From the NCBI GenBank assembly GCA_963738665.1, contig CAVTXL010000004.1, forward strand, positions 186,001 through 250,000: a stretch of DNA of 64,000 bases. The letters run 5' to 3'. Source of the stretch: JABDGM01 sp963738665 (GTDB taxonomy: Bacteria > Planctomycetota > Planctomycetia > Pirellulales > Lacipirellulaceae). Below the pieces are notes generated by a model, which saw only the letters and a list, made by a program, of their open reading frames with translations, had not been told where the DNA came from and made no database searches. Below, piece after piece: positions 55,420-64,000 of this stretch. Numbering within the stretch: the stretch's first letter is position 1; every line of letters begins with the position of its first letter. The translations under genes were made by a program, and so were the position numbers.

Positions 55420-56094
55420 ATGTTTCGCCCGGCACAATATACCCAAACCGTCTACCACGCGCCGCGGTCCTGGTTCGACTTGATCTTGCTCGCCTTGCTC
55501 GCGGTCTTTTTGCTCGGCGTCGGCGTGCTAGGTGTCCACACCGGCTGGCAGGCAATCAGTCAACAGCACTACGATCTTGAGTGGCGCCCCGGTCGCAGCG
55601 GCCCCTGGCGAACCGATACCCTCAACGGTGCCGAAGCCGTCCGCTTCGGCATCGGCAGCCTGGCGATGGGCTGCATGTTCTCCATCTGGGGTATCGGAGT
55701 TGCGACCTTTATCCGTCGGCAAAACACGGCCACTGAATTGTCAAGACTCGGCCGGGCCCGCGCCGCCATCGCGCTGGTCGCGCTCGTCGTGACAGTTGTT
55801 TGCTTCTATCCGCCCTGGCAACTTTGGAGCTTTCCACTCTATACCGTCATCACCGTCATCAACGCGATGGTGTTCCTTCTCCCGGCCGAAACCTGCCGCC
55901 GCTGGTTTCGCATCGTTTTCTCCGGCCTGATTGTGACTGCTATATCCGCCGGGTGGTTGAATCAACACGAAATTGCAGACCGCATCGTCGTTGGCATCCT
56001 GACGTCCCTGGGCATTGTCGTACACCTGTTCGCCGTCTGTCCCAGCCTGGTGCGGGATTCCGAACGAACGATCGATGGCACGCCACAGAAGTAG
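55420..56094 (+). CDS. Polytopic membrane protein of unknown function
   Basis: A 224-residue protein with about five membrane helices (LILLALLAVFLLGVGVLGVH, AAIALVALVVTVVCFYPPW and others). No family is recognised. It starts 56 bases after the ABC-DUF1854 stop on the same strand and may be co-transcribed with it. Confidence 0.65.
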   Translation: MFRPAQYTQTVYHAPRSWFDLILLALLAVFLLGVGVLGVHTGWQAISQQHYDLEWRPGRSGPWRTDTLNGAEAVRFGIGSLAMGCMFSIWGIGVATFIRRQNTATELSRLGRARAAIALVALVVTVVCFYPPWQLWSFPLYTVITVINAMVFLLPAETCRRWFRIVFSGLIVTAISAGWLNQHEIADRIVVGILTSLGIVVHLFAVCPSLVRDSERTIDGTPQK

Positions 56095-56389
56095 CTCGCA
56101 CAATGCGGCTTTCAGTTAGAGGTTTGGATGACAGCCAAACGGGTACTTATTCGTGTTCACTCGCAAGTGGTGGCATTTGCTGACAACGTGGTGTGCAGGT
56201 CGGACAGAATCAATCGCTTCCATTCGAGTTTTCCTTTCGCTCCGAAATTCACGAGATAGCCCACACCGCGTCTGGCAATTCGAAGATAGTTGAACAATTG
56301 GGCTTCGTGGTCCGAGGTCAGTGCAGAAACGGCTTTTAGTTCGATTACGAGACTCTCGAAAACGACGAGGTCCGACTTATATCTAGTCT

Positions 56390-56397
56390 CGAGTTGC
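56390..56397. repeat. Target-site duplication of the IS256 element, left
   Basis: CGAGTTGC, identical to 57886-57893. Confidence 0.85.
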
Positions 56398-57885
56398 GAG
56401 GATGTCCCTCTCTTAGTTGAAATAGGTGGATGACTCCTAGCGGTGATTGTCAGGCGAGTTTGGGTTGTTTGTCAATGATGGTTGGAGCGTGAAGTCGATC
56501 GAGGGCTGCCAGGAGCTGCGGCAGGTATTTGTAGCCCTTGATGCGGTTGAAGCGTCGTTCGGCATCCAATAGTCCGGCCGCACACCACCGCTCGCGCATG
56601 TCGCCGTCACGCCAACGCTTCACGCGGCGTGTCACACTTTCGGCCACGCTGAACGCACTCTCGATGGGGTTGGTCGTCGAGAGTGTCTGGCGGAGCAGTT
56701 CCGGAACACTCAATCGGACCACGGTCAGCGTTTCATCGAGACCTTCTTCAAGACTGGCGGCCGCGGCCGGGCTGATCTTCCGCAGCCACTTCACCGTGGC
56801 CACCAGCAGCGTACGAGCCTGCGTGGCGTTCGTTTCATGGTAGGCTGCATTCAGCCGCTGGCGCAGTTCTTCATGATGCTGGTCGGGCAAGTGGGCTTCG
56901 ACGTTTCGCCGCTTATGCACCTGGCAGCGTTGAATCACGGCGAACTTGCCCCACACGCGGACGACCGCCGCCCGCAGCGCTTCGGCGCCGTCCAGCACGA
57001 ACAGCGTCGGCACATCGGTGGGCACGCCACGCTCGCGCAACTCTTCCAACAGGGAAGTGACGACGGTCGCATTCTCCGTCGCTCCTTGCCGCAGGCCCAA
57101 GAGACGTTTCTCTCCCGTGGTCGTAATTCCCAGGGCCACGACCATCATTTCGCCCGCATACGGCTGGGCGTCGATGAAGATCACGGCGAACCGCTCACCC
57201 TCGAAACGCCGCTCGGCCAGCCGCGCCACTTCCTGGGCCGAGGCCCGCACGAAACCGCGGCTGACGCTCGACTTCTTCATGCCAAAGCCGGCCTGGGCCG
57301 CGTGAACCACCCGCTCGTAACGACGCGTCGAAACGCCGTTGACCAGGTGCTCCAGGGCTGATTGCGGCATCGCCTCGGGCGACTGCAAGAGCGTGTAACG
57401 CTCCAGCTCCGCTTCGCCACGGCCGTCCGTGTAACGCACCCGCGGCTTCTCGACCGACACCTTCTGGCCGGCGATCGTGATGAAGCCGCTCTGATGGCCG
57501 AAGCGGGTCTGGCTGCGGTCGGGCACACGCTCATGCCGCTGGCCACAACGCTGGGTAACTTCGTCTTCCAGCAGGCACTGGGCCACTTTCAGCCCCATCT
57601 CCACGGCGAACGATGAGAGCGCCTCGCGAGTCATCTCGACCAGCGCTTCGACATTTAGCGGCAATTGCACTTCGCGGGACGCCGCCAAGGCCTGCGCTTC
57701 GATCCGCCGCGGCCGACCTCCCTTTCTCCGGCCGTCGGAGCTAGTTGACTTGCGAACACGAGACGATTTCGGATAGCTTCGTGACATGGTGGTGAACTCC
57801 TTCTGTGAGTGAAAATGACATTCCCGGAATGTAACCTCCGGGTGAAGGAGTCACCACCTTTTCAACTAAACTCGGGACATCCTCC
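56398..57885 (-). mobile_element. IS256-family insertion sequence, 1488 bp
   Basis: Terminal inverted repeats start GAGGATGTCCC on the left (56398) and GGAGGATGTCCC on the right (complement, 57885), then share TTAGTTGAA and AGGTGG(A)TGACTCCT. An 8-bp direct repeat (CGAGTTGC) flanks it; IS256 elements make 8-9 bp duplications. The right tip carries one extra base relative to the left. It contains one intact transposase gene and interrupts a GxxExxY gene. Confidence 0.92.
56450..57787 (-). CDS. IS256-family (Mutator-type) transposase
   Basis: A 445-residue DDE transposase. The family core is FIDAQPYAGEMMVVALGITT (first Asp), TLFVLDGAEALRAAVVRVW (second Asp), IQRCQVHKRRNVEAHLP and TTNPIESAFSVAESVTRRVK (third acidic residue). 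The N-terminus is basic and Ser-rich. The frame is intact from ATG to stop, and it fills nearly the whole element, so it is probably active. Confidence 0.95.
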   Translation of the reverse strand: MSRSYPKSSRVRKSTSSDGRRKGGRPRRIEAQALAASREVQLPLNVEALVEMTREALSSFAVEMGLKVAQCLLEDEVTQRCGQRHERVPDRSQTRFGHQSGFITIAGQKVSVEKPRVRYTDGRGEAELERYTLLQSPEAMPQSALEHLVNGVSTRRYERVVHAAQAGFGMKKSSVSRGFVRASAQEVARLAERRFEGERFAVIFIDAQPYAGEMMVVALGITTTGEKRLLGLRQGATENATVVTSLLEELRERGVPTDVPTLFVLDGAEALRAAVVRVWGKFAVIQRCQVHKRRNVEAHLPDQHHEELRQRLNAAYHETNATQARTLLVATVKWLRKISPAAAASLEEGLDETLTVVRLSVPELLRQTLSTTNPIESAFSVAESVTRRVKRWRDGDMRERWCAAGLLDAERRFNRIKGYKYLPQLLAALDRLHAPTIIDKQPKLA

Positions 57886-57893
57886 CGAGTTGC
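57886..57893. repeat. Target-site duplication of the IS256 element, right
   Basis: CGAGTTGC, identical to 56390-56397. Confidence 0.85.
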
Positions 57894-58102
57894 CGGTCTT
57901 GATAGTAAACCGCCAGCTCATGTTTTGTCAGAATAGGAATTGGCCGAAGTTCCAGTTCAATTTCCAAGCTTTGTTGGTAGATTTCTTCGGCTAAACCATA
58001 GCCCAGCTGATTATACACCTCAAACGCCGCCCCCATGAATTGATAACCTTCATCCTCAAGCATGTGACACCCCATGGCTTTTCGAGAATAGTCAGAAGAA
58101 CT

Positions 58103-58185
58103 TGGAACGCCAATAGAACACTAATTTACACTAATAGGAAAGCATTAGAATCATTAGTGTTGTATTCGTGTTTATTAGCGTTCCA
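58103..58185. repeat. AT-rich imperfect palindrome upstream of the GxxExxY gene
   Basis: TGGAACGCCAATAGAACACT and TACACTAAT (58103-58135) pair with ATTAGTGTTGTATTCGTG and ATTAGCGTTCCA (58153-58185), with several mismatches. It is strikingly AT-rich for this genome. It ends about 28 bases from the GxxExxY start codon. Confidence 0.7.
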
Positions 58186-58211
58186 AAACGCTCTTTTGCA
58201 TGACATGACGA

Positions 58212-58486
58212 TCACTTCCGCCCCCGGTCCATCCACGCCGCCATCTTCGCCACCACGCCCTCCACACCTAGCTGCCCCCCATCTCGTTCAGCCACTTCTT
58301 CCGCTCGGCGCAGCCGCACTTCGGATCAAGATGCAGCGCCACCTTCACGGCCCGATAGCGGTCTTCCGTGATGCCCACCGAATTAAAGAACGCCTCGGCC
58401 AAATCGCCCAGGCCGGACGGCGCAGTGGGCTGCGAACGATCCGCCCCGTCGCCCACTGGTTGATCAAAAGAATTTCTTGAATCCAT
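58212..58486 (-). CDS. Small CGC-motif protein (frameshifted)
   Basis: A protein of about 91 residues. The conserved-looking part is LAEAFFNSVGITEDRYRAVK, then LDPKCGCAERKKWLNEMG. In the annotated frame a stop follows at 58268. One base added to the run of six G (58275-58280 on the plus strand as C) continues as QLGVEGVVAKMAAWMDRGRK, which reads like the natural end. Small proteins with CGC-x-x-R-x-x-W-L-N occur in phages and bacteria without known function. The N-terminal half is polar. Start at 58486 is tentative. Confidence 0.55.
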
Positions 58487-58877
58487 CGGCGAAGATAAAC
58501 AGAGTGGCCGAAAAGAATTCTGTACAAAAGTATATAAATCGGTTACAATGCGGCTGCCATTTTGGCGCTCGCTCCTTGACATCTTAGAAAGTCAGCGGTC
58601 ACCCGCCGCGACGAGAGCGGCACGGCACTTCGTGCCGTGGATACCCGATTGCTGGGTTGTTTTCGTCGCACAGTTTCGCCTTACCAGGGAGGCGAAATGA
58701 TGCGAGTTTCGCCCCACCGGGGCGATACGCGCGCTCAATTTTGCAGGCCTCACGCTTTAAGCCGCGTCGCCAGACCGACTTGCGTGAAACCACGCTGCGA
58801 CAAAGGCCCGAGTTTCGCCCCACCCCCCACAAAAAATATTCGTGAGGCGATATGCAAGTGAGGCGAAATCCTACCAG
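58487..58877. other. Repeat-bearing spacer before acnA
   Basis: No gene is supported. CACGGCACTTCGTGCCGTG (58621-58639) is a perfect 8-bp hairpin. TTTCGCC/GGCGAAA pairs occur at 58674-58680 and 58691-58697. The phrase GAGTTTCGCCCCACC occurs twice (near 58704 and 58808), and further GAGGCGAAA words follow up to the acnA stop. Confidence 0.5.
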
Positions 58878-61709
58878 TCAGTCCTTCATGAGCTTCCGCA
58901 GCACCGTCTGCAGAATGCCCCCGTTGCGGTAGTAATCCAGCTCGACCGGCGTGTCGATCCGCACCGTGACCGGGAACTTGATCGCGCCCCCCTTGCGGTT
59001 GGCCGTCACGCTGATCTTCTGCCGCGGCTTCAAACCGTCGCCTAGCTCGGTGATGTCGAACACTTCCTCGCCGGTGAGGCCCAGCGACTGCCACGTCGTG
59101 CCGGGCTCGAACTCGAGCGGAAGGATTCCCATCATCACCAGGTTGCTGCGATGGATGCGCTCGAAGCTGGCCGCCAGCACCGCCCGCACGCCTTGCAAGA
59201 ACGGCCCCTTGGCCGCCCAGTCGCGGCTGCTGCCGCTGCCATATTCGGCCCCGGCCAGCACCACCAGCGGCACGCCTTCCAGCTTGTACTGCATGGCCGC
59301 GTCGTAGATCGACATCTGGTTGCCTTCCGGCAGATGCCGCGTGACGCCCCCTTCCGTGCCCGGGGCCAGCAGGTTGCGGATGCGAATGTTGGCGAACGTG
59401 CCGCGGGTCATCACCCGATCGTTGCCGCGGCGGGCGCCGTAGCTGTTGAAATCGCGCGGCTCCACGCCCAGCGACATCAAATACTGCCCGGCCGGGCTCG
59501 CCTTGGCGATCGAGCCGGCCGGCGATATATGATCGGTCGTCACCGAATCGCCAAACGCGGCCAGGCAGCGGGCCCCCACAATCGGCGAAATCTTCAAATC
59601 GCTCCCCGCTCCCTCCGGGAGAGGGGCCGTGGGTGAGGGTCTTAACCCCTCCAAAAACGGCGGCTCCTGAATGTACGTGCTATCCTGGTCCCACTCGTAC
59701 AATTCGCCTTCGCTCGTCTGGATCGCGTTCCACTTGGGGTTTTTATCCCAGATGCCGCCGTACTGCTTGACGAACATCTCGGGCCGCACGCACTCGTCCA
59801 CGACCGCCTGTACTTCATCTCTCGATGGCCAAATGTCACTGAGGTAGACCGGCTCGCCGTCGCGATCGGTTCCCAGCGGGTCCGCCGCAAAATCGATGTC
59901 GGTCGTGCCCGCCAGCGCATACGCCACGACCAAGGGCGGGCTCGCCAGGTAGTTCGCCTTGACGTCCGGATTGATCCGGCCCTCGAAGTTGCGATTGCCC
60001 GACAGCACGCCCGCCACCACCAGGTCGTGCTCCTTGATCGCCGCCGAAATTGGCTCCGGCAGCGGCCCGCTGTTGCCGATACAGGTCGTGCAACCGTAGC
60101 CGACCGTGTAGAAGCCGACCTTTTCCAGGTCCTGATCCAGCCCGGCCCGCTCCATATAATCTGTGACCACCCGCGAACCCGGAGCGAGGCTCGTCTTCAC
60201 ATAGGGTGGAACCGTTAGTCCCAGGGCCACCGCCTTGCGGGCCAAGAGGCCGGCCGCAACCATCACACTGGGGTTGCTCGTGTTGGTGCAACTGGTGATC
60301 GCAGCGATCACCACGTGCCCGTGCTTCAGCTCGAACCGCTCGCCATTCCATTCGACATCGACGCCGTCGAAGCCGGGGTCGGCCACCGCTACTGCGGGTT
60401 CTGCTTCCGCCGCGGCGCCTGACTCGGCCGGATGGCCCCCTTCGCCCTCCCACCGCCCTTCCGGCTGCGAGTTCGGCCGCCGTTTGCTGTACACCGTGGT
60501 CAGCGCATTCCGCCATGACGATTTCATGTTCGAAAGCGGCACCCGGTCCTGCGGCCGCTTTGGCCCAGCCAGGCTCGGCTCGACCGTCGACAGGTCCAAT
60601 CGCACCACCTTCGTGAATCGCGGCGTCGGGCTCGTGTCCGTACGGAACAGGCCTTGCTCTTTGGTGTACCGCTCGACCAGCTCGACTTCTTGACCCGTCC
60701 GACCTGTCTGCCGCAAGTACCGCAGCGTCTGTTCGTCAACCGGGAAGAAGCCCATCGTCGCGCCATACTCGGGCGACATGTTGCCGATCGTCGCCCGGTC
60801 GGCCACCGGCATCGTCGAGACGCCCGGCCCAAAGAACTCGACAAACTTGCCGACGACCTTTTCCTTCCGCAACAGCTCGGTCACCGTGAGCACCAAATCG
60901 GTCGCCGTCGCGCCCGGCGCAAGCTCACCCACCAGCTCCATGCCTACGACTTCCGGCAGCAACATGTAAATCGGCTGGCCCAGCATCACGCCTTCGGCCT
61001 CGATGCCGCCAACGCCCCAGCCGACGACGCCCAGGCCGTCAATCATCGTCGTGTGGCTGTCGGTGCCCACGAGCGAATCGGGGAAGGCCACCGGGCCCCG
61101 TTCGTCCTTGCCCAGAAATACAACCTTCGCCAGGTATTCAAGATTCACCTGGTGCACGATGCCCGTGCCCGGCGGCACAACTCGAAAGTTGTTGAACGCC
61201 TTTTGCCCCCACCGCAGGAATTCATACCGTTCGCGGTTGCGGTGGAACTCCATGTCGATGTTCAGATCGAGCGCTTCGGGCGAGTTGAAGAAGTCGACTT
61301 GCACCGAGTGGTCGATCACCAAATCAACTGGCACCAGCGGGTTGATCTTCTTCGGATTGCCGCCGAGCCGCTGCATCGCCGAGCGCATCGCGGCCAGGTC
61401 AACCACGCACGGCACACCGGTGAAGTCTTGCAGCACAACGCGGGCCGGCTTGAACGGGATTTCCACCTGCGCCGGCACGGTCGCCTCCCACGTGGCGAGC
61501 GCCCGCACGTCGTCCTCGCTCACTTCATAGCCGTCACAATGCCGCAGGCATGATTCGAGCAGCACGCGAACCGAATAGGGAAGGGCAGTGATGCGGCCGA
61601 CGCCCGCTTCTTCAAGCTTGGATAGCCGGTAGATGCCCGCCTCCCCATTGCCCGTGTCAAAAGTGCCGCGGGCGGCAAACGGATCACGCTGCTGTTTCGT
61701 TTGGGCCAT
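58878..61709 (-). CDS. acnA: Aconitate hydratase A
   Basis: TCA-cycle enzyme isomerising citrate and isocitrate with a 4Fe-4S cluster. The 943-residue protein has the cluster ligands in AITSCTNTSNPSV and GYGCTTCIGNSGPL, and the swivel domain motif LAGAEYGSGSSRDWAAKGP. AFGDSVTTDHISPAGSIAK and TFANIRIRNLLAPGTEGGVT are also typical. Start MAQTKQQRDP at 61709 has AAAGGA ahead; the frame runs to 61754. It is about 40-50 residues longer than usual. One excess lies near 430-455 (Ala/Glu/Pro-rich), another near 705-725 (LRPSPTAPLPEGAGSDLK), where the DNA contains an intergenic-type palindromic repeat. Confidence 0.96.
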   Translation of the reverse strand: MAQTKQQRDPFAARGTFDTGNGEAGIYRLSKLEEAGVGRITALPYSVRVLLESCLRHCDGYEVSEDDVRALATWEATVPAQVEIPFKPARVVLQDFTGVPCVVDLAAMRSAMQRLGGNPKKINPLVPVDLVIDHSVQVDFFNSPEALDLNIDMEFHRNRERYEFLRWGQKAFNNFRVVPPGTGIVHQVNLEYLAKVVFLGKDERGPVAFPDSLVGTDSHTTMIDGLGVVGWGVGGIEAEGVMLGQPIYMLLPEVVGMELVGELAPGATATDLVLTVTELLRKEKVVGKFVEFFGPGVSTMPVADRATIGNMSPEYGATMGFFPVDEQTLRYLRQTGRTGQEVELVERYTKEQGLFRTDTSPTPRFTKVVRLDLSTVEPSLAGPKRPQDRVPLSNMKSSWRNALTTVYSKRRPNSQPEGRWEGEGGHPAESGAAAEAEPAVAVADPGFDGVDVEWNGERFELKHGHVVIAAITSCTNTSNPSVMVAAGLLARKAVALGLTVPPYVKTSLAPGSRVVTDYMERAGLDQDLEKVGFYTVGYGCTTCIGNSGPLPEPISAAIKEHDLVVAGVLSGNRNFEGRINPDVKANYLASPPLVVAYALAGTTDIDFAADPLGTDRDGEPVYLSDIWPSRDEVQAVVDECVRPEMFVKQYGGIWDKNPKWNAIQTSEGELYEWDQDSTYIQEPPFLEGLRPSPTAPLPEGAGSDLKISPIVGARCLAAFGDSVTTDHISPAGSIAKASPAGQYLMSLGVEPRDFNSYGARRGNDRVMTRGTFANIRIRNLLAPGTEGGVTRHLPEGNQMSIYDAAMQYKLEGVPLVVLAGAEYGSGSSRDWAAKGPFLQGVRAVLAASFERIHRSNLVMMGILPLEFEPGTTWQSLGLTGEEVFDITELGDGLKPRQKISVTANRKGGAIKFPVTVRIDTPVELDYYRNGGILQTVLRKLMKD
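59601..59652. repeat. Palindromic repeat embedded in acnA
   Basis: CCCGCTCCCTCCGGGAGAGG with flanking GTGGGTGAGGGTC is the common bacterial intergenic repeat form of CCCTCACCC...CTCCCGGAGGGAG. Here it sits in frame inside acnA and encodes LRPSPTAPLPEGAGS. Confidence 0.65.
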
Positions 61710-61995
61710 GTTGCGCGTCCTTTCAACGCGGCAAACTGTGCGGGGCCGGTACAAGAAGTCGAACCGGCCTCACTCTTCCGCTGTCGATATGATATTGTAT
61801 CCCGCAGATACATGTCAGCGGGGACGACAGATTCCCGCACGCGGATCGCAGAAATCGGCTCCGGCCTACAGGTTCGCCCTGCATAGCCAACCTGCCGCAG
61901 GATCGCTACAATACGCGAAAATCACGCCACTCTAGCGACTTTTGGTTCGCTGCACTCGCGTCGCCGGATAGCCCGCGCCTGGAACTGTCGCGAAC

Positions 61996-62000
61996 GGAGG
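61996..62000 (+). promoter_or_regulatory. Ribosome binding site of serC
   Basis: GGAGG, 7 bases before the serC ATG at 62008. Confidence 0.75.
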
Positions 62001-62007
62001 CTCTCTC

Positions 62008-63105
62008 ATGAATCAACGCGTCTACAGTTTTTCGCCCGGCCCGGCCACGCTGCCCGAGCCGGTGCTGGCCGAGGTCCAACGCGATTTTATGAGCCTGCCT
62101 GGCGTTGGCGCGTCGATCGTCGAGATCAGCCATCGCAGCCGGGCCTTCGAGGCGATTTTGCACCAGGCGGAGACCAATCTCCGGCAGTTGCTTTCGATTC
62201 CCGACAACTACGCGGTTCTTTTCCTGCAAGGCGGGAGCCGCTTGCAATTCTCGATGGTGCCGCTGAACCTGCTCGATCAAAAGCACAATTCGGCCGCTTA
62301 CATTTTGACCGGCACCTGGGGAAAATACGCCGCCAAAGAGGCGGCCAAAGAAGGCGAGATTCTCACCGTCTGGGACGGCGGCAAAACCAAGTATGACCGT
62401 CTGCCCGAACCGAACGAGTTGAAAGTCCCCGCTTCGGCCGCCTACTGCCACTTCACTTCGAATGAGACGATTGAAGGTGTTCAGTTCAAAACCGAGCCAG
62501 CCGTCGGCAACGTACCGCTCGTGTGCGACTCGTCAAGCGACCTGCTCTGTCGGCCGCTCGACGTCAAAAAGTACGGCCTCATCTACTGCTGTGCCCAAAA
62601 GAACTTGGGCCCAGCCGGCGTCACGATCGTCGTCATTCGTAAAGATCTGCTCGACCGCAGTCGCGATAGCTTGCCCGGCTATCTCAACTATCGCCTGCAC
62701 GCCGAGAATGACTCGCTCTGGAACACGGCCCCGACGTTCCCGATCTACGTCGTGTCGCTGGTCACCAAATGGCTGCTCACCGACATCGGCGGCCTGGCCA
62801 AGATGCAAGCGCAAAACGAAGCCAAGGCCAAGATGCTGTATGAAGTGATCGACGCCAGCGGTGGTTTTTACGCCGGCCACGCGCAGCCCAACTGCCGATC
62901 AATCATGAACCTCGTATTCCGCCTGCCTGACGACGAGCTCACGAGCAAATTCGTCACCCAAGCCGCACAACAAGGCCTGGCCGAGCTCAAGGGCCACCGC
63001 TCTGTCGGCGGTATCCGCGCCTCCATTTACAACGCCATGCCGGTGGCAGGTGTGGAAAAGCTGCGAGATTTCATGGTGGAGTTTAAGAAAGGAGTGAGTA
63101 GGTAA
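62008..63105 (+). CDS. serC: Phosphoserine aminotransferase
   Basis: PLP enzyme making 3-phosphoserine in serine synthesis. 365 residues. SFSPGPATLPEPVLAEVQRD is the usual opening; LIYCCAQKNLGPAGVTIVVI holds the PLP Lys; MNLVFRLPDDELTSKFVTQA and LAELKGHRSVGGIRASIYNA close the active site. Length and start (GGAGG ahead) are normal. It lies 76 bases before serA, the preceding step of the same pathway, so the two form an operon. Confidence 0.97.
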   Translation: MNQRVYSFSPGPATLPEPVLAEVQRDFMSLPGVGASIVEISHRSRAFEAILHQAETNLRQLLSIPDNYAVLFLQGGSRLQFSMVPLNLLDQKHNSAAYILTGTWGKYAAKEAAKEGEILTVWDGGKTKYDRLPEPNELKVPASAAYCHFTSNETIEGVQFKTEPAVGNVPLVCDSSSDLLCRPLDVKKYGLIYCCAQKNLGPAGVTIVVIRKDLLDRSRDSLPGYLNYRLHAENDSLWNTAPTFPIYVVSLVTKWLLTDIGGLAKMQAQNEAKAKMLYEVIDASGGFYAGHAQPNCRSIMNLVFRLPDDELTSKFVTQAAQQGLAELKGHRSVGGIRASIYNAMPVAGVEKLRDFMVEFKKGVSR

Positions 63106-63181
63106 GTAAGTGTGTCGCCACAGGTGATTCCACGCCCCATCCACGCGCCTACGAATCAACTCACCTACTAACCCAGCACCC

Positions 63182-64000
63182 ATGCCCCGCGTAATCATCC
63201 TCGATCCGCTCGCCCAAGAAGGCCTCGACATGCTGGCCGCCACGCCCGGCATTGAGTACGAGGTCCGCACCGGCCTGGCCGGCGGCGAGCTGCGCAAAGC
63301 GCTGTCCCAATTCGACGGCGCAATCTGTCGCAGCGGCGTCGAGATTACGGCCGAAGCCCTCGAGGACAATCGCCGCCTCAAGGCCATCGTGCGGGCCGGC
63401 GTCGGCACCGATAATATCGACTCAGCCGCCGCCACCCGCCGTGGCATTGTCGTCATGAATACGCCTGGCGGCAACACGCTCAGTACGGCCGAGCACACCA
63501 TCGCCCTGATGCTGGCCCTCTCGCGCAACATCGCCCCCGCCTATCAAAGCCTGATCGAAGGCCGCTGGGACCGCAAGAAGTACATGGGCACCCAGCTTGC
63601 CGGCAAGACGCTCGGCATCGTTGGCCTCGGCCGCGTTGGACTCGCGGTCGCAGCCCGGGCCAAGGCCCTAGAAATGAAGGTCCTAGGTTACGATCCGTTT
63701 CTATCGCGCGAAAAGGCCCAGGAACTGGGCATCGAGCCGGTCGCCACGGTCGACGCCCTGTTGCCGCGGGTCGACTACCTGACGGTCCACACGCCGCTGA
63801 CCGACGAAACCCGCGGGCTTATCGGCGCAGCGCAGATTGAAAAGCTGAAGCCGGGCGCCCGCCTCATCAACGCGGCCCGCGGCGGCATTTATGTTGAAGC
63901 CGCGCTCGCCGTGGGCCTCAAGAGCGGCAAAATCGCCGGCGTGGCCCTCGACGTGTTTGCCAGCGAGCCCTGCAAATCGAGCCCGCTGTTCGGCTTGCCC
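63182..64000 (+). CDS. serA: D-3-phosphoglycerate dehydrogenase, truncated by window end
   Basis: First enzyme of serine synthesis, oxidising 3-phosphoglycerate with NAD. 273 codons are visible. Substrate-domain start MPRVIILDPLAQEGLDMLAA, IVRAGVGTDNIDSAAATRRG, NTPGGNTLSTAEHTIALMLA; NAD loop LGIVGLGRVGLAV; LINAARGGIYVEAAL holds the catalytic Arg. The catalytic His region and the C-terminal domains lie beyond the window. The ATG follows serC on the same strand. Confidence 0.96.
   Translation, partial: MPRVIILDPLAQEGLDMLAATPGIEYEVRTGLAGGELRKALSQFDGAICRSGVEITAEALEDNRRLKAIVRAGVGTDNIDSAAATRRGIVVMNTPGGNTLSTAEHTIALMLALSRNIAPAYQSLIEGRWDRKKYMGTQLAGKTLGIVGLGRVGLAVAARAKALEMKVLGYDPFLSREKAQELGIEPVATVDALLPRVDYLTVHTPLTDETRGLIGAAQIEKLKPGARLINAARGGIYVEAALAVGLKSGKIAGVALDVFASEPCKSSPLFGLP

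Larger units (their letters stand above)
56157..58075 (-). pseudogene. GxxExxY-family gene split by an IS256 element
   Basis: The N-terminal part (58075 down to 57886) contains the family motif: in AFEVYNQLGYGLAEEIYQQS the residues G-L-A-E-E-I-Y fit GxxExxY. The C-terminal part (56397 down to 56157) reads LETRYKSDLVVFESLVIELK, then HEAQLFNYLRIARRGVGYLV and NFGAKGKLEWKRLILSDLHT. Removing 56398-57885 and one copy of the 8-bp duplication CGAGTTGC rejoins both parts in frame to a 140-residue protein. Uninterrupted family members are about this size. The gene is therefore inactivated by a single insertion and otherwise undamaged. An AT-rich imperfect palindrome lies just upstream (58103-58185). 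Function of the family is not established. Confidence 0.88.

Noticed and set aside
58621..58639. Rho-independent terminator
   Set aside because: The hairpin is perfect but has no T-run on either side, and similar hairpins in the window are dispersed repeats.

Overview
The window looks like a chromosomal segment of a planctomycete, probably a Pirellulales-type lineage. The basis is GC-rich coding sequence, protein sequences with a planctomycete flavour (prepilin-like proteins, a WD40 protein, GxxExxY proteins, DUF1854), short intergenic palindromes in several families, and the gene order of the flagellar locus. This is inference from familiarity; no marker gene such as rRNA is present.

Layout. 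0-6 kb is an accessory strip: a HEAT-repeat lipoprotein, an intact ISL3-family insertion sequence bounded by a perfect 8-bp target duplication (956-2548), a WD40 protein, and about 1.4 kb of repeats that also holds the decayed tail of a GxxExxY gene. 5.6-30.4 kb is a long minus-strand flagellar cluster. In transcription order it reads TPR membrane protein, FlgN-like, sensor kinase, sigma-54 activator, flgB, flgC, fliE, fliF, fliG, fliH, fliI, fliJ, MotE-like, fliK, flgD, flgE, fliL, fliN, fliO, fliP, fliQ, fliR, flhB. fliM is missing from its usual place between fliL and fliN. A catalytically dead-looking esterase and malate dehydrogenase follow. A plus-strand flagellar operon (flhA, flhF, flhG, a small membrane protein, fliA) starts at 33.0 kb. 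38.9-56.1 kb holds mixed genes: TerC, a large prepilin-like protein, argG, an ABC-2 permease, a carbamoyltransferase, an esterase, a secreted cyclase-fold protein and an ABC exporter fused to DUF1854. At 56.2-58.1 kb an IS256-family element has split a GxxExxY gene, which can be rebuilt exactly. 58.9-64 kb holds acnA, serC and a truncated serA.

The flagellar genes cover the export gate (FlhA, FlhB, FliP, FliQ, FliR, FliO), export ATPase complex (FliH, FliI, FliJ), basal body (FliE, FliF, FlgB, FlgC), rotor (FliG, FliN), hook (FlgD, FlgE, FliK), positioning (FlhF, FlhG) and regulation (kinase and sigma-54 activator, FliA). Filament, stator, P/L-ring and chemotaxis genes are not in the window.

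Two cautions. About 19 single-base frameshifts interrupt otherwise well-conserved genes (fliR, fliL, fliK, flgC, the activator, the kinase, flhG, fliA, argG, the ABC permease and others). This pattern fits residual sequencing indels better than gene decay, so those genes are annotated as full-length CDSs with the break noted. Second, intergenic gaps carry many short repeats, including 7-bp tandem arrays and palindromes, some of which reach into coding sequence.
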